NCBI RefSeq assembly: GCF_001879105.1
Contig: NZ_MLCF01000020.1
Location: forward strand, 1-35,031
Length of the DNA: 35,031 bases
Reading direction: 5' to 3'
Source of the DNA: Mangrovactinospora gilvigrisea
Lineage (GTDB): Bacteria; Actinomycetota; Actinomycetes; Streptomycetales; Streptomycetaceae
The notes under the pieces were generated by a model. It saw nothing but the letters and a program-made list of their open reading frames with translations, had not been told where the DNA came from and did not search any database. Within the stretch, counting starts at the first letter, position 1, and the number at the start of each line of letters is the position of its first letter. Of the stretch, positions 13,918 to 22,332 are shown piece by piece. The position numbers and the translations under genes are program-made.

Positions 13918-14358
13918 TTACCGCTTGCCGGCCTGCGCCTTCTTCGGCGCCGCCAGTCGGCAGCCCGACCAGTCCTTGCCGGCGTTGAACGTCTTGGTCT
14001 GCGCAAGGCCGGCCGTCTTGGCCGCCTCACCGATGTCGCTCGGCTCGATGTAGCCGTCCCGGCCCGTCTTCGGGGTGAACAGCCAGATGTTCCCGCCGTC
14101 GTCGTCGAGCGACTCTCCGGCGTCGACCAGCGCATCGGTCAGGTCGCCGTCGTCGTCCCGGAACCAGAGCACGACGGAGTCCACGACATCGTCGTAGTCC
14201 TCGTCGACGAGCTCGTTCCCGGTCAGCTCCTCGATGCCTTCGCGGAGCTCCTGATCGGCGTCGTCGTCGTAGCCGAGCTCCTGGACCACCTGTCCGGACT
14301 GAAAGCCCAGCCGTTCGGCAAGGCTGGGCTGCTCCGCGTGGTCCGCGGTCGCGCTCAC
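13918..14358 (-). CDS. DUF3052 protein
   Basis: The 146-residue acidic protein matches the actinobacterial DUF3052 family. Recognisable segments are LAERLGFQSGQVVQELGYDDDADQ-type sequence near residue 20, LVDEDYDDVVDSVVLWFRDDDGD in the middle, GNIWLFTPKTGR, and a C-terminal WSGCRLAAPKK. The beta-alpha pattern ending in WLF-type strands suggests a small globular domain; no catalytic residues are known. The GTG at 14358 is chosen because GGAGG lies eight bases upstream, while a longer frame from 14451 lacks a site. It is divergent from aceE, as I recall for S. coelicolor. No role has been established. Confidence 0.88.
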   Translation of the reverse strand: MSATADHAEQPSLAERLGFQSGQVVQELGYDDDADQELREGIEELTGNELVDEDYDDVVDSVVLWFRDDDGDLTDALVDAGESLDDDGGNIWLFTPKTGRDGYIEPSDIGEAAKTAGLAQTKTFNAGKDWSGCRLAAPKKAQAGKR

Positions 14359-14526
14359 GGATCGACCTCCTGGAGAAAGCGGCCCCGCTCTGCTGCGAAG
14401 CCGTCTGTGGGCGTAGTCCACACGTGTCGGACGAATCGCGCAAGTACCCACCCGTCAATCCCTCCCAATGGGCGGACCGATCCGCCGTCCGGCCCAGGCC
14501 ATGGGGGTTCCATAGACCCCGCCGGG

Positions 14527-14554
14527 TGTTGTATCTATGTTGTGCTCCTGTTGT
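14527..14554. repeat. Three TGTTGT repeats phased at 11 bp
   Basis: TGTTGT occurs at 14527, 14538 and 14549, each followed by five variable bases, giving an exact 11-bp period. Direct repeats with one-helical-turn spacing are a common layout for response-regulator or SARP-type DNA binding in Streptomyces (PHO boxes also use 11-bp units, though with a different sequence). Confidence 0.6.
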
Positions 14555-14652
14555 CGCTATCGCGCCTGAGCGCGTCGTAAAGTGGTTCGGTAGGCGGTTC
14601 GGCGGGCACCGGCGCGACACCCATCGCGAGCGGGGCGCACCGGGCCTGTGAC

Positions 14653-14705
14653 GGGGCGGACCTACCCCTTATCCGCCCCCGGGCATGGCACCTCCCCTGC
14701 CCGGG
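14653..14705 (+). promoter_or_regulatory. Two tandem hairpins upstream of aceE
   Basis: GGGGCGGA (14653-14660) pairs with TCCGCCCC (14672-14679), and CCCGGGCA (14678-14685) pairs with TGCCCGGG (14698-14705). Both 8-bp stems are perfect and they share two bases, so both cannot form fully at once. If transcribed, they would sit 75-125 bases before the aceE start. Confidence 0.45.
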
Positions 14706-14778
14706 AGACACGATGGGGGCGGCGCGAGAGACAGACCCCTATCGAGTCTTCGGACCGAGTAACAGAGAAGGATGCAGC

Positions 14779-17529
14779 GTGGCTTCCGGACGAGAGCGCT
14801 TCTCGATCATCAGTGACGGCCTTCCCAGCCAGCTCCCGGACATCGACACCGAGGAGACCGGCGAATGGCTGGAGTCCCTGGACGCCGTCGTCAGCGAGCG
14901 CGGGCGCGAGCGCGCCCGCTACCTGATGCTCCGCATGCTGGAACGTGCCCGGGAGAAGCAGGTAGGCGTACCCGGTCTGCTCAGCACGGACTACATCAAC
15001 ACCATCCCGACCGAGCGTGAGCCGTTCTTCCCCGGCAACGAGGACATCGAGCGGCGCATCCTGGCGGCGACCCGCTGGAACGCCGCGGTGATGGTCTCCC
15101 GGGCGCAGCGCCCCGGCATCGGCGTCGGCGGCCACATCGCCACCTTCGCCTCCTCCGCGAGCCTGTACGACGTGGGCTTCAACTACTTCTTCCGGGGCAA
15201 GGAGGGCGAGGACTTCTCGGGCGACCAGGTCTACTTCCAGGGCCACGCCTCCCCGGGCATCTACGCCCGCGCCTACCTCCTCGGCCGCCTCACCGAGAAC
15301 CAGCTGGACGGGTTCCGCCAGGAGAAGTCGAAGTTCCCCGACGGCCTCTCCAGCTACCCGCACCCGCGGATGATGCCGGACTTCTGGGAGTTCCCGACCG
15401 TCTCGATGGGCCTCGGCCCGCTCTCCGCGATCTACCAGGCCCGGTTCAACAAGTACCTGCACGACCGGGGCATCAAGGACACCTCGAAGTCGCACGTGTG
15501 GGCCTTCCTCGGCGACGGCGAGATGGACGAGCCGGAGTCGCTGGGCCAGCTGTCCCTGGCGGCCCGCGAGAACCTCGACAACCTCACCTTCGTCGTCAAC
15601 TGCAACCTGCAGCGGCTCGACGGCCCGGTGCGCGGCAACGGCAAGATCGTCCAGGAGCTGGAGTCGTACTTCCGCGGCGCCGGCTGGAACGTCATCAAGC
15701 TGGTCTGGGACCGCTCCTGGGACCCGCTGCTGGCCAGGGACGTCGACGGCGTCCTGGTCGACAAGCTCAACAAGACCCCGGACGGCCAGTTCCAGACCTA
15801 CGCCACCGAGACCGGCGCGTACATCCGCGACCACTTCTTCGGCGACGACCAGCGGCTGCGCAACATGGTCGAGGGCCTCAGCGACGACCAGGTGCTGCAC
15901 CTGGGCCGCGGCGGCCACGACCACCGCAAGATCTACGCCGCCTACAAGGCCGCGGTGGAGCACACCGGCCAGCCGACCGTCATCCTGGCGCAGACCGTCA
16001 AGGGCTGGACGCTGGGCCCCAACTTCGAGGGCCGCAACGCCACCCACCAGATGAAGAAGCTGACGGTCGAGGACCTCAAGCGCTTCCGCGACCGCCTGCA
16101 CCTCCCCATCCCGGACCGCGAGCTGGAGGACGGCCTGCCGCCGTACTACAACCCGGGCCCGGACTCGGAGGAGATCCAGTACATGACGGACCGCCGGAAG
16201 GGGCTCGACGGCTTCGTCCCGACGCGCACCGTCAAGCCGGTGACCCTCCCGCTGCCGGAGGAGAAGACCTACTCGGCGATGAAGAAGGGTTCCGGCAACC
16301 AGCAGATCGCCACCACCATGGCGTTCGTCCGGGTGCTCAAGGACCTGATGCGGGACAAGAACTGGGGCAAGCGCTTCGTGCCGATCGCCCCGGACGAGTA
16401 CCGCACCTTCGGCATGGACTCCCTCTTCCCGTCGGCGAAGATCTACTCGCCGCAGGGCCAGACGTACGAGTCGGTCGACCGCGACCTGCTGCTGGCGTAC
16501 AAGGAGTCGAAGTCCGGCCAGATGATGCACGACGGCATCACCGAGGCCGGCTGCACCGCCAACATGATCGCCGCCGGCACGTCCTACGCGACGCACGGCG
16601 AGCCGATGGTGCCGGTCTACATCTTCTACTCGATGTTCGGCTTCCAGCGCACCGGCGACCAGTTCTGGCAGTTCGGCGACCAGATGGGCAAGGGCTTCGT
16701 GCTCGGCGCCACCGCCGGCCGCACCACGCTCACCGGTGAGGGCACCCAGCACGCCGACGGCCACTCGCAGCTGCTGTCCTCGACCAACCCGGCGGCCGTC
16801 TCCTACGACCCGGCGTTCGGCTTCGAGATCGCCCACATCGTCAAGAGCGGCATGGAGCGGATGTACGGCTCCACCGCGGAGCACCCGGCCGGCGAGGACG
16901 TCTTCTACTACCTGACGCTCTACAACGAGCCCATCCACCAGCCGGCCGAGCCGGAGGACGTGGACGCCGAGGGCATCGTCAAGGGCCTCTACAAGTACAA
17001 GGCGGGCGAGGCCGGCGCCATCCCGGCGCAGATCCTCGCCTCCGGCGTGGCGCTGCCCTGGGCGATCGAGGCGCAGAAGATCCTCGCCGAGGAGTGGAAC
17101 GTCAAGGCCGACGTGTGGTCGGCGACGTCCTGGAACGAGCTGCGCCGCGAGGCGGTGGAGTCCGAGGAGTTCAACCTGCTCCACCCGGACGAGGAGCAGC
17201 GCGTGCCGTACGTGACGCGCAAGCTCACCGGCGCGGAGGGCCCGATCGTGGGCGTCTCCGACTGGATGCGGGCCGTGCCGGACCAGATCGCGCGCTGGGT
17301 GCCGGGCACCTGGCAGTCGCTGGGCACCGACGGCTTCGGCTTCGCCGACACCCGCGGCGCGGCGCGGCGCTTCTTCCACGTCGACGCGCAGTCGATCGTG
17401 CTGGGCGTGCTGACCGAGCTGGCGCGGGAGGGCAAGGTCGACCGCTCGGCGCCGAAGGAGGCGCTGGACCGCTACGAGCTGCTCGACGTCGCGGCGGCGC
17501 ACCCGGGCTCCGCCGGCGGCGACGCGTAG
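14779..17529 (+). CDS. aceE: Pyruvate dehydrogenase E1 component, homodimeric type
   Basis: This 916-residue enzyme is the thiamine-diphosphate E1 of the pyruvate dehydrogenase complex; it decarboxylates pyruvate and passes the acetyl group to the lipoyl E2. Length and layout fit the single-chain AceE type (E. coli about 887). The ThDP motif starts at [12 protein letters not shown] (GDG at 245-247) and runs to [13 protein letters not shown]. Other AceE landmarks are [11 protein letters not shown] near residue 115, [12 protein letters not shown], the transketolase-like pyrimidine domain with [28 protein letters not shown] [16 protein letters not shown], and FFHVDAQSI near the end. The GTG at 14779 follows AAGGA at a good distance. 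It stands alone, with a strong terminator after it; E2 and E3 genes are not in the window. Confidence 0.97.
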   Translation: MASGRERFSIISDGLPSQLPDIDTEETGEWLESLDAVVSERGRERARYLMLRMLERAREKQVGVPGLLSTDYINTIPTEREPFFPGNEDIERRILAATRWNAAVMVSRAQRPGIGVGGHIATFASSASLYDVGFNYFFRGKEGEDFSGDQVYFQGHASPGIYARAYLLGRLTENQLDGFRQEKSKFPDGLSSYPHPRMMPDFWEFPTVSMGLGPLSAIYQARFNKYLHDRGIKDTSKSHVWAFLGDGEMDEPESLGQLSLAARENLDNLTFVVNCNLQRLDGPVRGNGKIVQELESYFRGAGWNVIKLVWDRSWDPLLARDVDGVLVDKLNKTPDGQFQTYATETGAYIRDHFFGDDQRLRNMVEGLSDDQVLHLGRGGHDHRKIYAAYKAAVEHTGQPTVILAQTVKGWTLGPNFEGRNATHQMKKLTVEDLKRFRDRLHLPIPDRELEDGLPPYYNPGPDSEEIQYMTDRRKGLDGFVPTRTVKPVTLPLPEEKTYSAMKKGSGNQQIATTMAFVRVLKDLMRDKNWGKRFVPIAPDEYRTFGMDSLFPSAKIYSPQGQTYESVDRDLLLAYKESKSGQMMHDGITEAGCTANMIAAGTSYATHGEPMVPVYIFYSMFGFQRTGDQFWQFGDQMGKGFVLGATAGRTTLTGEGTQHADGHSQLLSSTNPAAVSYDPAFGFEIAHIVKSGMERMYGSTAEHPAGEDVFYYLTLYNEPIHQPAEPEDVDAEGIVKGLYKYKAGEAGAIPAQILASGVALPWAIEAQKILAEEWNVKADVWSATSWNELRREAVESEEFNLLHPDEEQRVPYVTRKLTGAEGPIVGVSDWMRAVPDQIARWVPGTWQSLGTDGFGFADTRGAARRFFHVDAQSIVLGVLTELAREGKVDRSAPKEALDRYELLDVAAAHPGSAGGDA

Positions 17530-17567
17530 CGCCGCGGGTTCGCGCGGCGCACTGATCGCCGCCCCTT

Positions 17568-17622
17568 CGCCCCGGCACCCCGCCCGGCCCGTTCCACGGG
17601 TCGGAAGTGGGGTGCCGGGGCG
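17568..17622 (+). terminator. aceE terminator
   Basis: CGCCCCGGCACCCC (17568-17581) and GGGGTGCCGGGGCG (17609-17622) form a perfect 14-bp stem, followed by TTTGCTTCC. It lies 39 bases after the aceE stop and just before the ABC transporter operon. Confidence 0.85.
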
Positions 17623-17637
17623 TTTGCTTCCGGACTA

Positions 17638-18528
17638 GTGTCTGGGTCCGTGATCAGTCTCCGGGTGCGAAGACGCGAAACCGCGGTCGCCTACACGCTG
17701 TTGACGCCCAGTCTGGTGGGCATCGGGCTCTTCCTGGTGCTGCCGGTCTTCGTCGTGCTCTGGCTCTCGCTGCGGCAGTGGGACCTGGTCTCGCCGTCCA
17801 CCTTCGTCGGGCTGCGCAACTACCGGGACATCCTCAGCGATCCGGCCGTCGGCAACTCCTTCGCCGTGACCGCGCTCTTCACCGCGATGGTGATCCCCGT
17901 CCAGACCGTGCTCGGGCTCGGCGTGGCGCTGCTGCTGAACCGGCGGCTGCCGGGCTCGGCGTTCTTCCGCGCGCTCTACATCGTGCCGTGGATCTGCGCG
18001 CCGCTCGCCCTCGGCGTCGTCTGGAAGTGGATGTTCGACCCGACGGACGGCGTCCTCAACGCGATCATCGGGCACCGCATCACCTGGCTCTCCAGCGAGA
18101 ACCTGGCCCTGCCGTCGGTCGCCGCGGTGTCGGTGTGGTCGCAGGTCGGCTACGTCTCGCTGTTCTTCCTCGCCGGGCTGAGCGCCGTCCCCGGGCACCT
18201 GTACGAGGCGGCGCGGATCGACGGGGCGTCCGCCGTCCGGACCTTCTGGCACATCACGCTGCCGCTGCTGCGGCCCACCACCTTCTTCATCCTGGTGACC
18301 GGCATCATCTCCAGCTTCCAGGTCTTCGACACCGTGTACGCGATGACCAGCGGAGGGCCGGCCGGGCACACCGACGTGATCGCCTCGCACATCTACCAGG
18401 AGGCGTTCGTCGACTTCCGGCTGGGCCGCGCCGCCGCGCTGGCGGTGGCGCTGCTGGTGGTCCTCGTCATGGTGACGGTCGCTCAGCAGCTCTGGTTCCG
18501 GCGGAGGATCACCTATGAACTCGGTTAA
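17638..18528 (+). CDS. Carbohydrate ABC transporter permease (MalF-like)
   Basis: The 296-residue inner-membrane permease belongs to the CUT1 sugar importer family. Six hydrophobic helices are visible, starting with LLTPSLVGIGLFLVLPVFVV, and the cytoplasmic EAA loop is clear (EAARIDGA, then FWHITLPLL) for docking of the ATPase. FVGLRNYRDIL after the first helix and SGGPAGHTDV near the end are typical of MalF/UgpA-type subunits. Start is uncertain: GTG at 17638 is the longest, but GTG at 17650 lies eight bases after TAGTGT, a possible -10 box for a leaderless mRNA. No Shine-Dalgarno is seen for either. It overlaps the next permease by 14 bases. Confidence 0.93.
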   Translation: MSGSVISLRVRRRETAVAYTLLTPSLVGIGLFLVLPVFVVLWLSLRQWDLVSPSTFVGLRNYRDILSDPAVGNSFAVTALFTAMVIPVQTVLGLGVALLLNRRLPGSAFFRALYIVPWICAPLALGVVWKWMFDPTDGVLNAIIGHRITWLSSENLALPSVAAVSVWSQVGYVSLFFLAGLSAVPGHLYEAARIDGASAVRTFWHITLPLLRPTTFFILVTGIISSFQVFDTVYAMTSGGPAGHTDVIASHIYQEAFVDFRLGRAAALAVALLVVLVMVTVAQQLWFRRRITYELG

Positions 18529-19369
18529 GCGGGTGGCGGGCAGGCGCATCGCGGGGAACGCCGCGACCTATCTGGTGCTGGCCGCCGGGGCGGTGGTCAC
18601 CGTCGGGCCGTACCTGCTGTCGCTGCTGACCTCGATGAAGACGCCCCGTCAGTTCGGCTCGCAGACCAGCCCGCTGGCCTTCCCCTCGCCCTTCACGCTC
18701 TCCAACTACAGCGGCCTCTTCTCCGGCGAGTACGGCTTCGTCACCCCGCTGGTGGTGACGGTGCAGATGGTGGCCGTCATCCTGGTCGGCCAGCTGCTCT
18801 GCTCGGTGCTCGCCGCCTACGCCTTCGCCCGGCTGCGCTTCCCGGGCCGGGACGCGCTGTTCTGGGTGTACCTGTCGACGCTGATGGTGCCGCAGATCGT
18901 CACCCTCGTCCCGCTGTACACGATGATGGCGCAGGCCGGGCTGCGGAACACCTTCTGGGGGCTGGTGCTGCCGACGGTCTTCGGCTCGCCGTACGCGATC
19001 TTCCTGCTGCGCGAGTACTTCCGGGGCATCCCCGGCGAGTTGATCGACGCGGCGCGGGTGGACGGCGCCGGGACGCCGCGGGTGCTGTGGCACGTGGTGG
19101 TGCCGATGAGCCGTCCCATCCTCGCCACGCTGACGATCATCACCATCGTCACCCACTGGAACAACTTCCTCTGGCCGCTGATCATCACCACCGGGCCGAC
19201 CTGGCAGGTGCTGACCGTGGCCACCGCCAACCTCCAGGGCCAGTACAACGGCAACTGGACGCTCGTCACGGCGGCCACCACCGTGGCGATGGCACCCCTG
19301 GTGCTGCTCTTCCTGCTCTTCCAGCGCCATGTCGTCCGCTCCATCTCCCTGACAGGAATGAAGAGTTGA
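18515..19369 (+). CDS. Carbohydrate ABC transporter permease (MalG-like)
   Basis: The 284-residue partner permease of the CUT1 importer. It has six hydrophobic helices, an N-terminal LTSMKTPRQF segment followed by LSNYSGLF typical of MalG/UgpE subunits, and the EAA-type loop IDAARVDGAGTPRVLWHVVVPMS. The C-terminal QRHVVRSISLTGMKS is the usual family ending (GxxKG-like). The ATG at 18515 has GGAGG seven bases upstream, inside the preceding gene. Its stop overlaps the start of the lipoprotein gene (TTGA), so the three genes are translationally coupled. No ATPase gene follows; Streptomyces sugar importers often share the MsiK ATPase. Confidence 0.95.
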   Translation: MNSVKRVAGRRIAGNAATYLVLAAGAVVTVGPYLLSLLTSMKTPRQFGSQTSPLAFPSPFTLSNYSGLFSGEYGFVTPLVVTVQMVAVILVGQLLCSVLAAYAFARLRFPGRDALFWVYLSTLMVPQIVTLVPLYTMMAQAGLRNTFWGLVLPTVFGSPYAIFLLREYFRGIPGELIDAARVDGAGTPRVLWHVVVPMSRPILATLTIITIVTHWNNFLWPLIITTGPTWQVLTVATANLQGQYNGNWTLVTAATTVAMAPLVLLFLLFQRHVVRSISLTGMKS

Positions 19370-20661
19370 GAATCTCCAGACGCAAGTCCATGGCCCTCGC
19401 CGGGGCGCTCCTGCTGTCCGCGGGGGCCGCGGCCTGCTCGCCGTCGTCGGGCGGCTCGTCGTCCAACTCGGCGAAGGGCACCACCACGGTGACCTTCCGG
19501 CTCTGGGACGACCAGGTGGCCAAGGCCTACCGGCAGTCCTTCGCGCAGTTCCAGAAGGCGAACCCGAAGATCCATGTGGACGTCCAGGTCGTCCCGTGGG
19601 CCAACTACTTCACCAAGCTCACCTCGGACGTGGGCGGCGGCAACCCGCCGGACATCTTCTGGACCAACACCTCCAACTTCGGCATCTACGCCGACAACCA
19701 CCAGCTGCTGGACGTCGGCACCCCGCTGAAGGACGAGCAGTCGGGCTGGCAGAAGTCGGTCACCGACCTCTACACCCGCAACGGCACGGTGTGGGGCGTG
19801 CCGCAGCTGTGGGACTCCATCGCGCTCTACTACAACAAGGACCTGGTGAAGAAGGCGGGCGTCAACCCGGCCGACCTCACCTGGGACCCGACGGGCAAGA
19901 ACGACACCTTCCTCGCGGCGGCGAAGAAGCTCACCAAGGGCAGCGGCGCCGGTGCGCAGTACGGCTTCAACGCCTCCTACGACGGCCAGGCGATCTACTG
20001 GGACTTCGCCGGCTCCAACGGCGGGGTGTGGCAGAAGGGCGACAGGTTCGCCGACGCCGACCCCAAGACCGAGCAGGCCATCCAGTACGTGGTGAACCTG
20101 ATCAACAAGGAGAAGGTGTCGCCGCCGGCGGCCGACACCAACACCAACGGCAACAAGACGCTGCAGCTGTTCACCCAGGGCAAGATCGCGCTCTTCCAGT
20201 CCGGGCCGTACAACCTGCAGAACATCCGTCAGGGCGCCAAGTTCTCCTGGGGCATCGCGCCGATGCTGAAGGGGCCCGCCGGGCGGGTCGGCGTCATCCA
20301 CGGGGTGTCGGCGCTGGCCTCGGCGAAGACGCCGCACAAGGCGGCGACGCTGAAGGTGATGCGCTGGCTGGGCTCGGCGCAGGGGCAGCAGGCGATCGCC
20401 TCGGGCGGGTACGCGTTCCCGGGGGTGAAGGCGGACCAGGCGGCGTTCGTCGGCTACTGGAAGAAGCAGGGGCAGGACGTCTCCCCGTTCGTCGCCGCCG
20501 CGGACGGCACGACGTTCCCCGCGCCGCTGGGGCCGAAGGTGCAGGCGGGGGCCACCGCGATGGACCCGATCCTGCAGCAGGTCTTCCTCGGCAGGACGCC
20601 GGTGGCGAAGGGGTTGCAGCAGGCGCAGACGGCCGGCAACAAAGCGATCGCCGGCGGGTAG
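19366..20661 (+). CDS. Sugar-binding lipoprotein of ABC importer
   Basis: The 431-residue extracellular solute-binding protein (SBP family 1) should deliver a sugar or oligosaccharide to the two permeases. The TTG at 19366 is preferred: it overlaps the permease stop, has AGGA eight bases upstream, and includes the basic N-terminus RISRRKS. The N-terminus reads as a lipoprotein signal with lipobox GAAAC followed by a Ser-rich linker; the paired Arg suggests possible Tat export. The mature part has VTFRLWDDQVAKAYRQSF, GNPPDIFWTN, DSIALYYNKDLVKKAG, FAGSNGGVWQKG, GKIALFQSGPYNL and VIHGVSALA, all typical of CUT1 binding proteins. The sugar cannot be told from sequence. It converges on the XRE-cupin regulator, with 26 bases between. 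Confidence 0.95.
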   Translation: MRISRRKSMALAGALLLSAGAAACSPSSGGSSSNSAKGTTTVTFRLWDDQVAKAYRQSFAQFQKANPKIHVDVQVVPWANYFTKLTSDVGGGNPPDIFWTNTSNFGIYADNHQLLDVGTPLKDEQSGWQKSVTDLYTRNGTVWGVPQLWDSIALYYNKDLVKKAGVNPADLTWDPTGKNDTFLAAAKKLTKGSGAGAQYGFNASYDGQAIYWDFAGSNGGVWQKGDRFADADPKTEQAIQYVVNLINKEKVSPPAADTNTNGNKTLQLFTQGKIALFQSGPYNLQNIRQGAKFSWGIAPMLKGPAGRVGVIHGVSALASAKTPHKAATLKVMRWLGSAQGQQAIASGGYAFPGVKADQAAFVGYWKKQGQDVSPFVAAADGTTFPAPLGPKVQAGATAMDPILQQVFLGRTPVAKGLQQAQTAGNKAIAGG

Positions 20662-20687
20662 CCGCGGGCACGACCTCGCCGCGGCGG

Positions 20688-21281
20688 TCAGCCGTTCCGC
20701 GCCGGGCGGGCCCGCAGGTGCGCGCGTTCGCCCTGGGCGCCGAAGAGGCTGAGGAACTCGACGGGGTGCTCGTCCGCGCCGCCGAACCAGTGCGGGAGCC
20801 GGGTGTCGAACTCCGCCGCCTCGCCCGGCTCCAGCACCATGTCCCGCTCCCCCAGCACCATCCGCAGCCGCCCGTTGAGGACGTACACCCACTCGTAGCC
20901 CTCGTGCGTCTGCGGCGTCGGCTCGCGCCGCCCGTCCCCCGGCGGCAGCACCATCTTGTAGGCCTGCACCCCGCCGGCCCGGCGGGTCAGCGGCAGCACC
21001 GTCATCCCGTGCCGGGTGAAGGGCCGCAGATGGATCCGCGGATCCCCGGTGGGCGGCGCGTCCACCAGCTCGTCCAGCGTGACGCCGTACGTCCGGGCCA
21101 GCGGCAGCAGCAGCTCCAGCACGGGCCGCCGGTCGCCGGACTCCAGCCGGGAGAGCGTGCTCGGCGAGATCCCCGTCTCCGCCGACACCTCCGCCAGCGT
21201 CCGCGCCCGCTCGGTGCGCAGCGCGCGCAGCCGCGCGCCGACGCCGTCCAGCGCCTTCTCCAGGTCCTTCTCGTCCGCCAT
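20688..21281 (-). CDS. XRE-family regulator with C-terminal cupin domain
   Basis: The 197-residue DNA-binding regulator combines an N-terminal XRE helix-turn-helix (residues ~15-70: RLRALRTERARTLAEVSAETG then ISPSTLSRLESGDRRP) with a small cupin sensor domain (~105-185: TPQTHEGYEWVYVLNGRLRM, LEPGEAAEFDTRLPHWF). His and Glu residues of the cupin could bind a metal or small ligand. The ATG at 21281 follows GGGGG. It is divergent from a thioredoxin-reductase-like oxidoreductase, and two dyad sites lie between them. It probably represses the oxidoreductase and itself, with the ligand related to that enzyme's substrate. This is inferred from layout. Confidence 0.92.
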   Translation of the reverse strand: MADEKDLEKALDGVGARLRALRTERARTLAEVSAETGISPSTLSRLESGDRRPVLELLLPLARTYGVTLDELVDAPPTGDPRIHLRPFTRHGMTVLPLTRRAGGVQAYKMVLPPGDGRREPTPQTHEGYEWVYVLNGRLRMVLGERDMVLEPGEAAEFDTRLPHWFGGADEHPVEFLSLFGAQGERAHLRARPARNG

Positions 21282-21290
21282 GCCCCCAGC

Positions 21291-21326
21291 TTGCCATAAC
21301 GGCAATGCTCCTTGCCGGAGCGGCAG
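21291..21326. promoter_or_regulatory. Two dyad operators TTGCC-N5-GGCA(A/G)
   Basis: TTGCCATAACGGCAA (21291-21305) is a perfect dyad with a five-base centre. TTGCCGGAGCGGCAG (21312-21326) is a second copy with one mismatch. Their centres are 21 bases apart, two helical turns, so dimers could bind side by side on one DNA face. They lie between the XRE-cupin gene and the oxidoreductase. Confidence 0.75.
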
Positions 21327-21346
21327 CGGCCCGGCACCGTGGCGGC

Positions 21347-22279
21347 ATGAGCGAACACTTCAGGAACAGGTACGACGTACTCGTCATCGGCGGCGGGGCC
21401 GCGGGCCTCAGCGGCGCGCTGATGCTGGGCCGCTCCCGCCGGTCGGTGCTGGTGGTGGACGGCGGCGAGCCGCGCAACGCCCCGGCGGAGGGCGTCCACG
21501 GGCTGCTCGCGCTGGACGGCACCCCGCCCGCCGAACTGCTGCGGCGCGGACGGGCCGAGGTGGCCGGCTACGGCGGCCGGATCGTCGGCGGCCGGGTCGC
21601 CGCGGTGCGCCGGGACGGCGACGGCTTCGCGGCCGAGCTCGCCGGCGGGCGCACCGTGCGGGCCCGTCGGGTGCTGGTGGCCACCGGCCTCACCGATGTG
21701 CTCCCGCCGGTCCCCGGGCTGCGCGAGCGCTGGGGCCGCGAGGTGCTGCACTGCCCGTACTGCCACGGCTGGGAGGTGCGCGACCGCGCCATCGGCGTGC
21801 TGGCGACCGGCCCGATGAGCGTCCACCAGGCGCTGCTCTTCAGCCAGTTGTCGGACGATGTGGCGCTCTTCACCCACGACCGCCCCGCGCCCGAGGGCGA
21901 GGACGCCCGGCTGCTGGCCGGCGCGGGCGTCAAGACCGTCCCCGGCGAGGTGGCCGGGGTCGAGGTGCGCGACGACCGGCTGACGGGCCTGCGGCTCGCG
22001 GACGGCACCGTGGTCGCGAGGGAGGCCGTGGCGGTGGCGACGCGGATGGAGGCCCGGGTGGACTTCCTGGCGGGGCTGGGGCTGGAGCCCGTCGAGCACC
22101 CTTCCGGGATGGGCACCCACCTCCTCGCCGACCCCTCGGGCGCGACCTCCGTCCCCGGCGTGTGGGCGGCCGGCAACGCCGTCGACCTCTCCGCGCAGGT
22201 CGGCGCGGCCGCGGCCGCCGCGGCGACGGCCGCCGCCCGCATCAACGCCGACCTGGTCATGGCCGACGCCCGGGGGTGA
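21347..22279 (+). CDS. Thioredoxin-reductase-like FAD oxidoreductase
   Basis: The 310-residue flavoenzyme has an N-terminal FAD site YDVLVIGGGAAGLSGALMLGR, an ATG-type strand VLVATGLTDVLPPVPG, the redox pair CPYCHGWE (Cys136 and Cys139), and a C-terminal FAD motif VPGVWAAGNAVD. This matches the thioredoxin reductase superfamily, the branch with a CxxCHG motif that also includes dithiol oxidases such as GliT/HlmI. The NADPH-binding domain lacks a clear GxGxxA motif (IGVLATGPMSVHQAL), so NADPH use is uncertain. No thioredoxin gene is adjacent. The ATG at 21347 has only a weak ribosome site. Likely controlled by the divergent XRE-cupin regulator. Its substrate is unknown. Confidence 0.88.
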   Translation: MSEHFRNRYDVLVIGGGAAGLSGALMLGRSRRSVLVVDGGEPRNAPAEGVHGLLALDGTPPAELLRRGRAEVAGYGGRIVGGRVAAVRRDGDGFAAELAGGRTVRARRVLVATGLTDVLPPVPGLRERWGREVLHCPYCHGWEVRDRAIGVLATGPMSVHQALLFSQLSDDVALFTHDRPAPEGEDARLLAGAGVKTVPGEVAGVEVRDDRLTGLRLADGTVVAREAVAVATRMEARVDFLAGLGLEPVEHPSGMGTHLLADPSGATSVPGVWAAGNAVDLSAQVGAAAAAAATAAARINADLVMADARG

Positions 22280-22288
22280 CGTCCCCCG
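22271..22288 (+). terminator. Small hairpin at oxidoreductase stop
   Basis: CGGGGG (22271-22276) and CCCCCG (22283-22288) form a 6-bp stem around the TGA stop codon of the oxidoreductase. There is no U-tract, so this is a weak candidate. Confidence 0.35.
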
Positions 22289-22318
22289 CTTCCGGCCCGA
22301 TCCCGCCCGCGGGTGGCG

Positions 22319-22324
22319 GATAAT
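22319..22324 (+). promoter_or_regulatory. Putative -10 box, leaderless start
   Basis: GATAAT lies eight bases before the ATG of the MLTR-type regulator, which has no Shine-Dalgarno sequence. The layout fits leaderless transcription. No good -35 is present. Confidence 0.4.
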
Positions 22325-22332
22325 GGGTCCTC

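Larger units (their letters stand above)
14359..14778. promoter_or_regulatory. 420-bp aceE upstream region, no gene
   Basis: The region between the DUF3052 gene and aceE carries no credible gene: its short frames lack motifs. It holds three phased TGTTGT repeats, a direct repeat GGTTCGG (14584-14590 and 14596-14602), a small hairpin GGGGT/ACCCC near 14515, and two tandem hairpins close to aceE. It probably contains promoters for both directions; I could not assign a clear -35/-10 pair. Confidence 0.6.

Noticed and set aside
14662..17502. Very long minus-strand frame opposite aceE
   Set aside because: It is the antisense shadow of aceE, common in high-GC DNA; no domain can be recognised.
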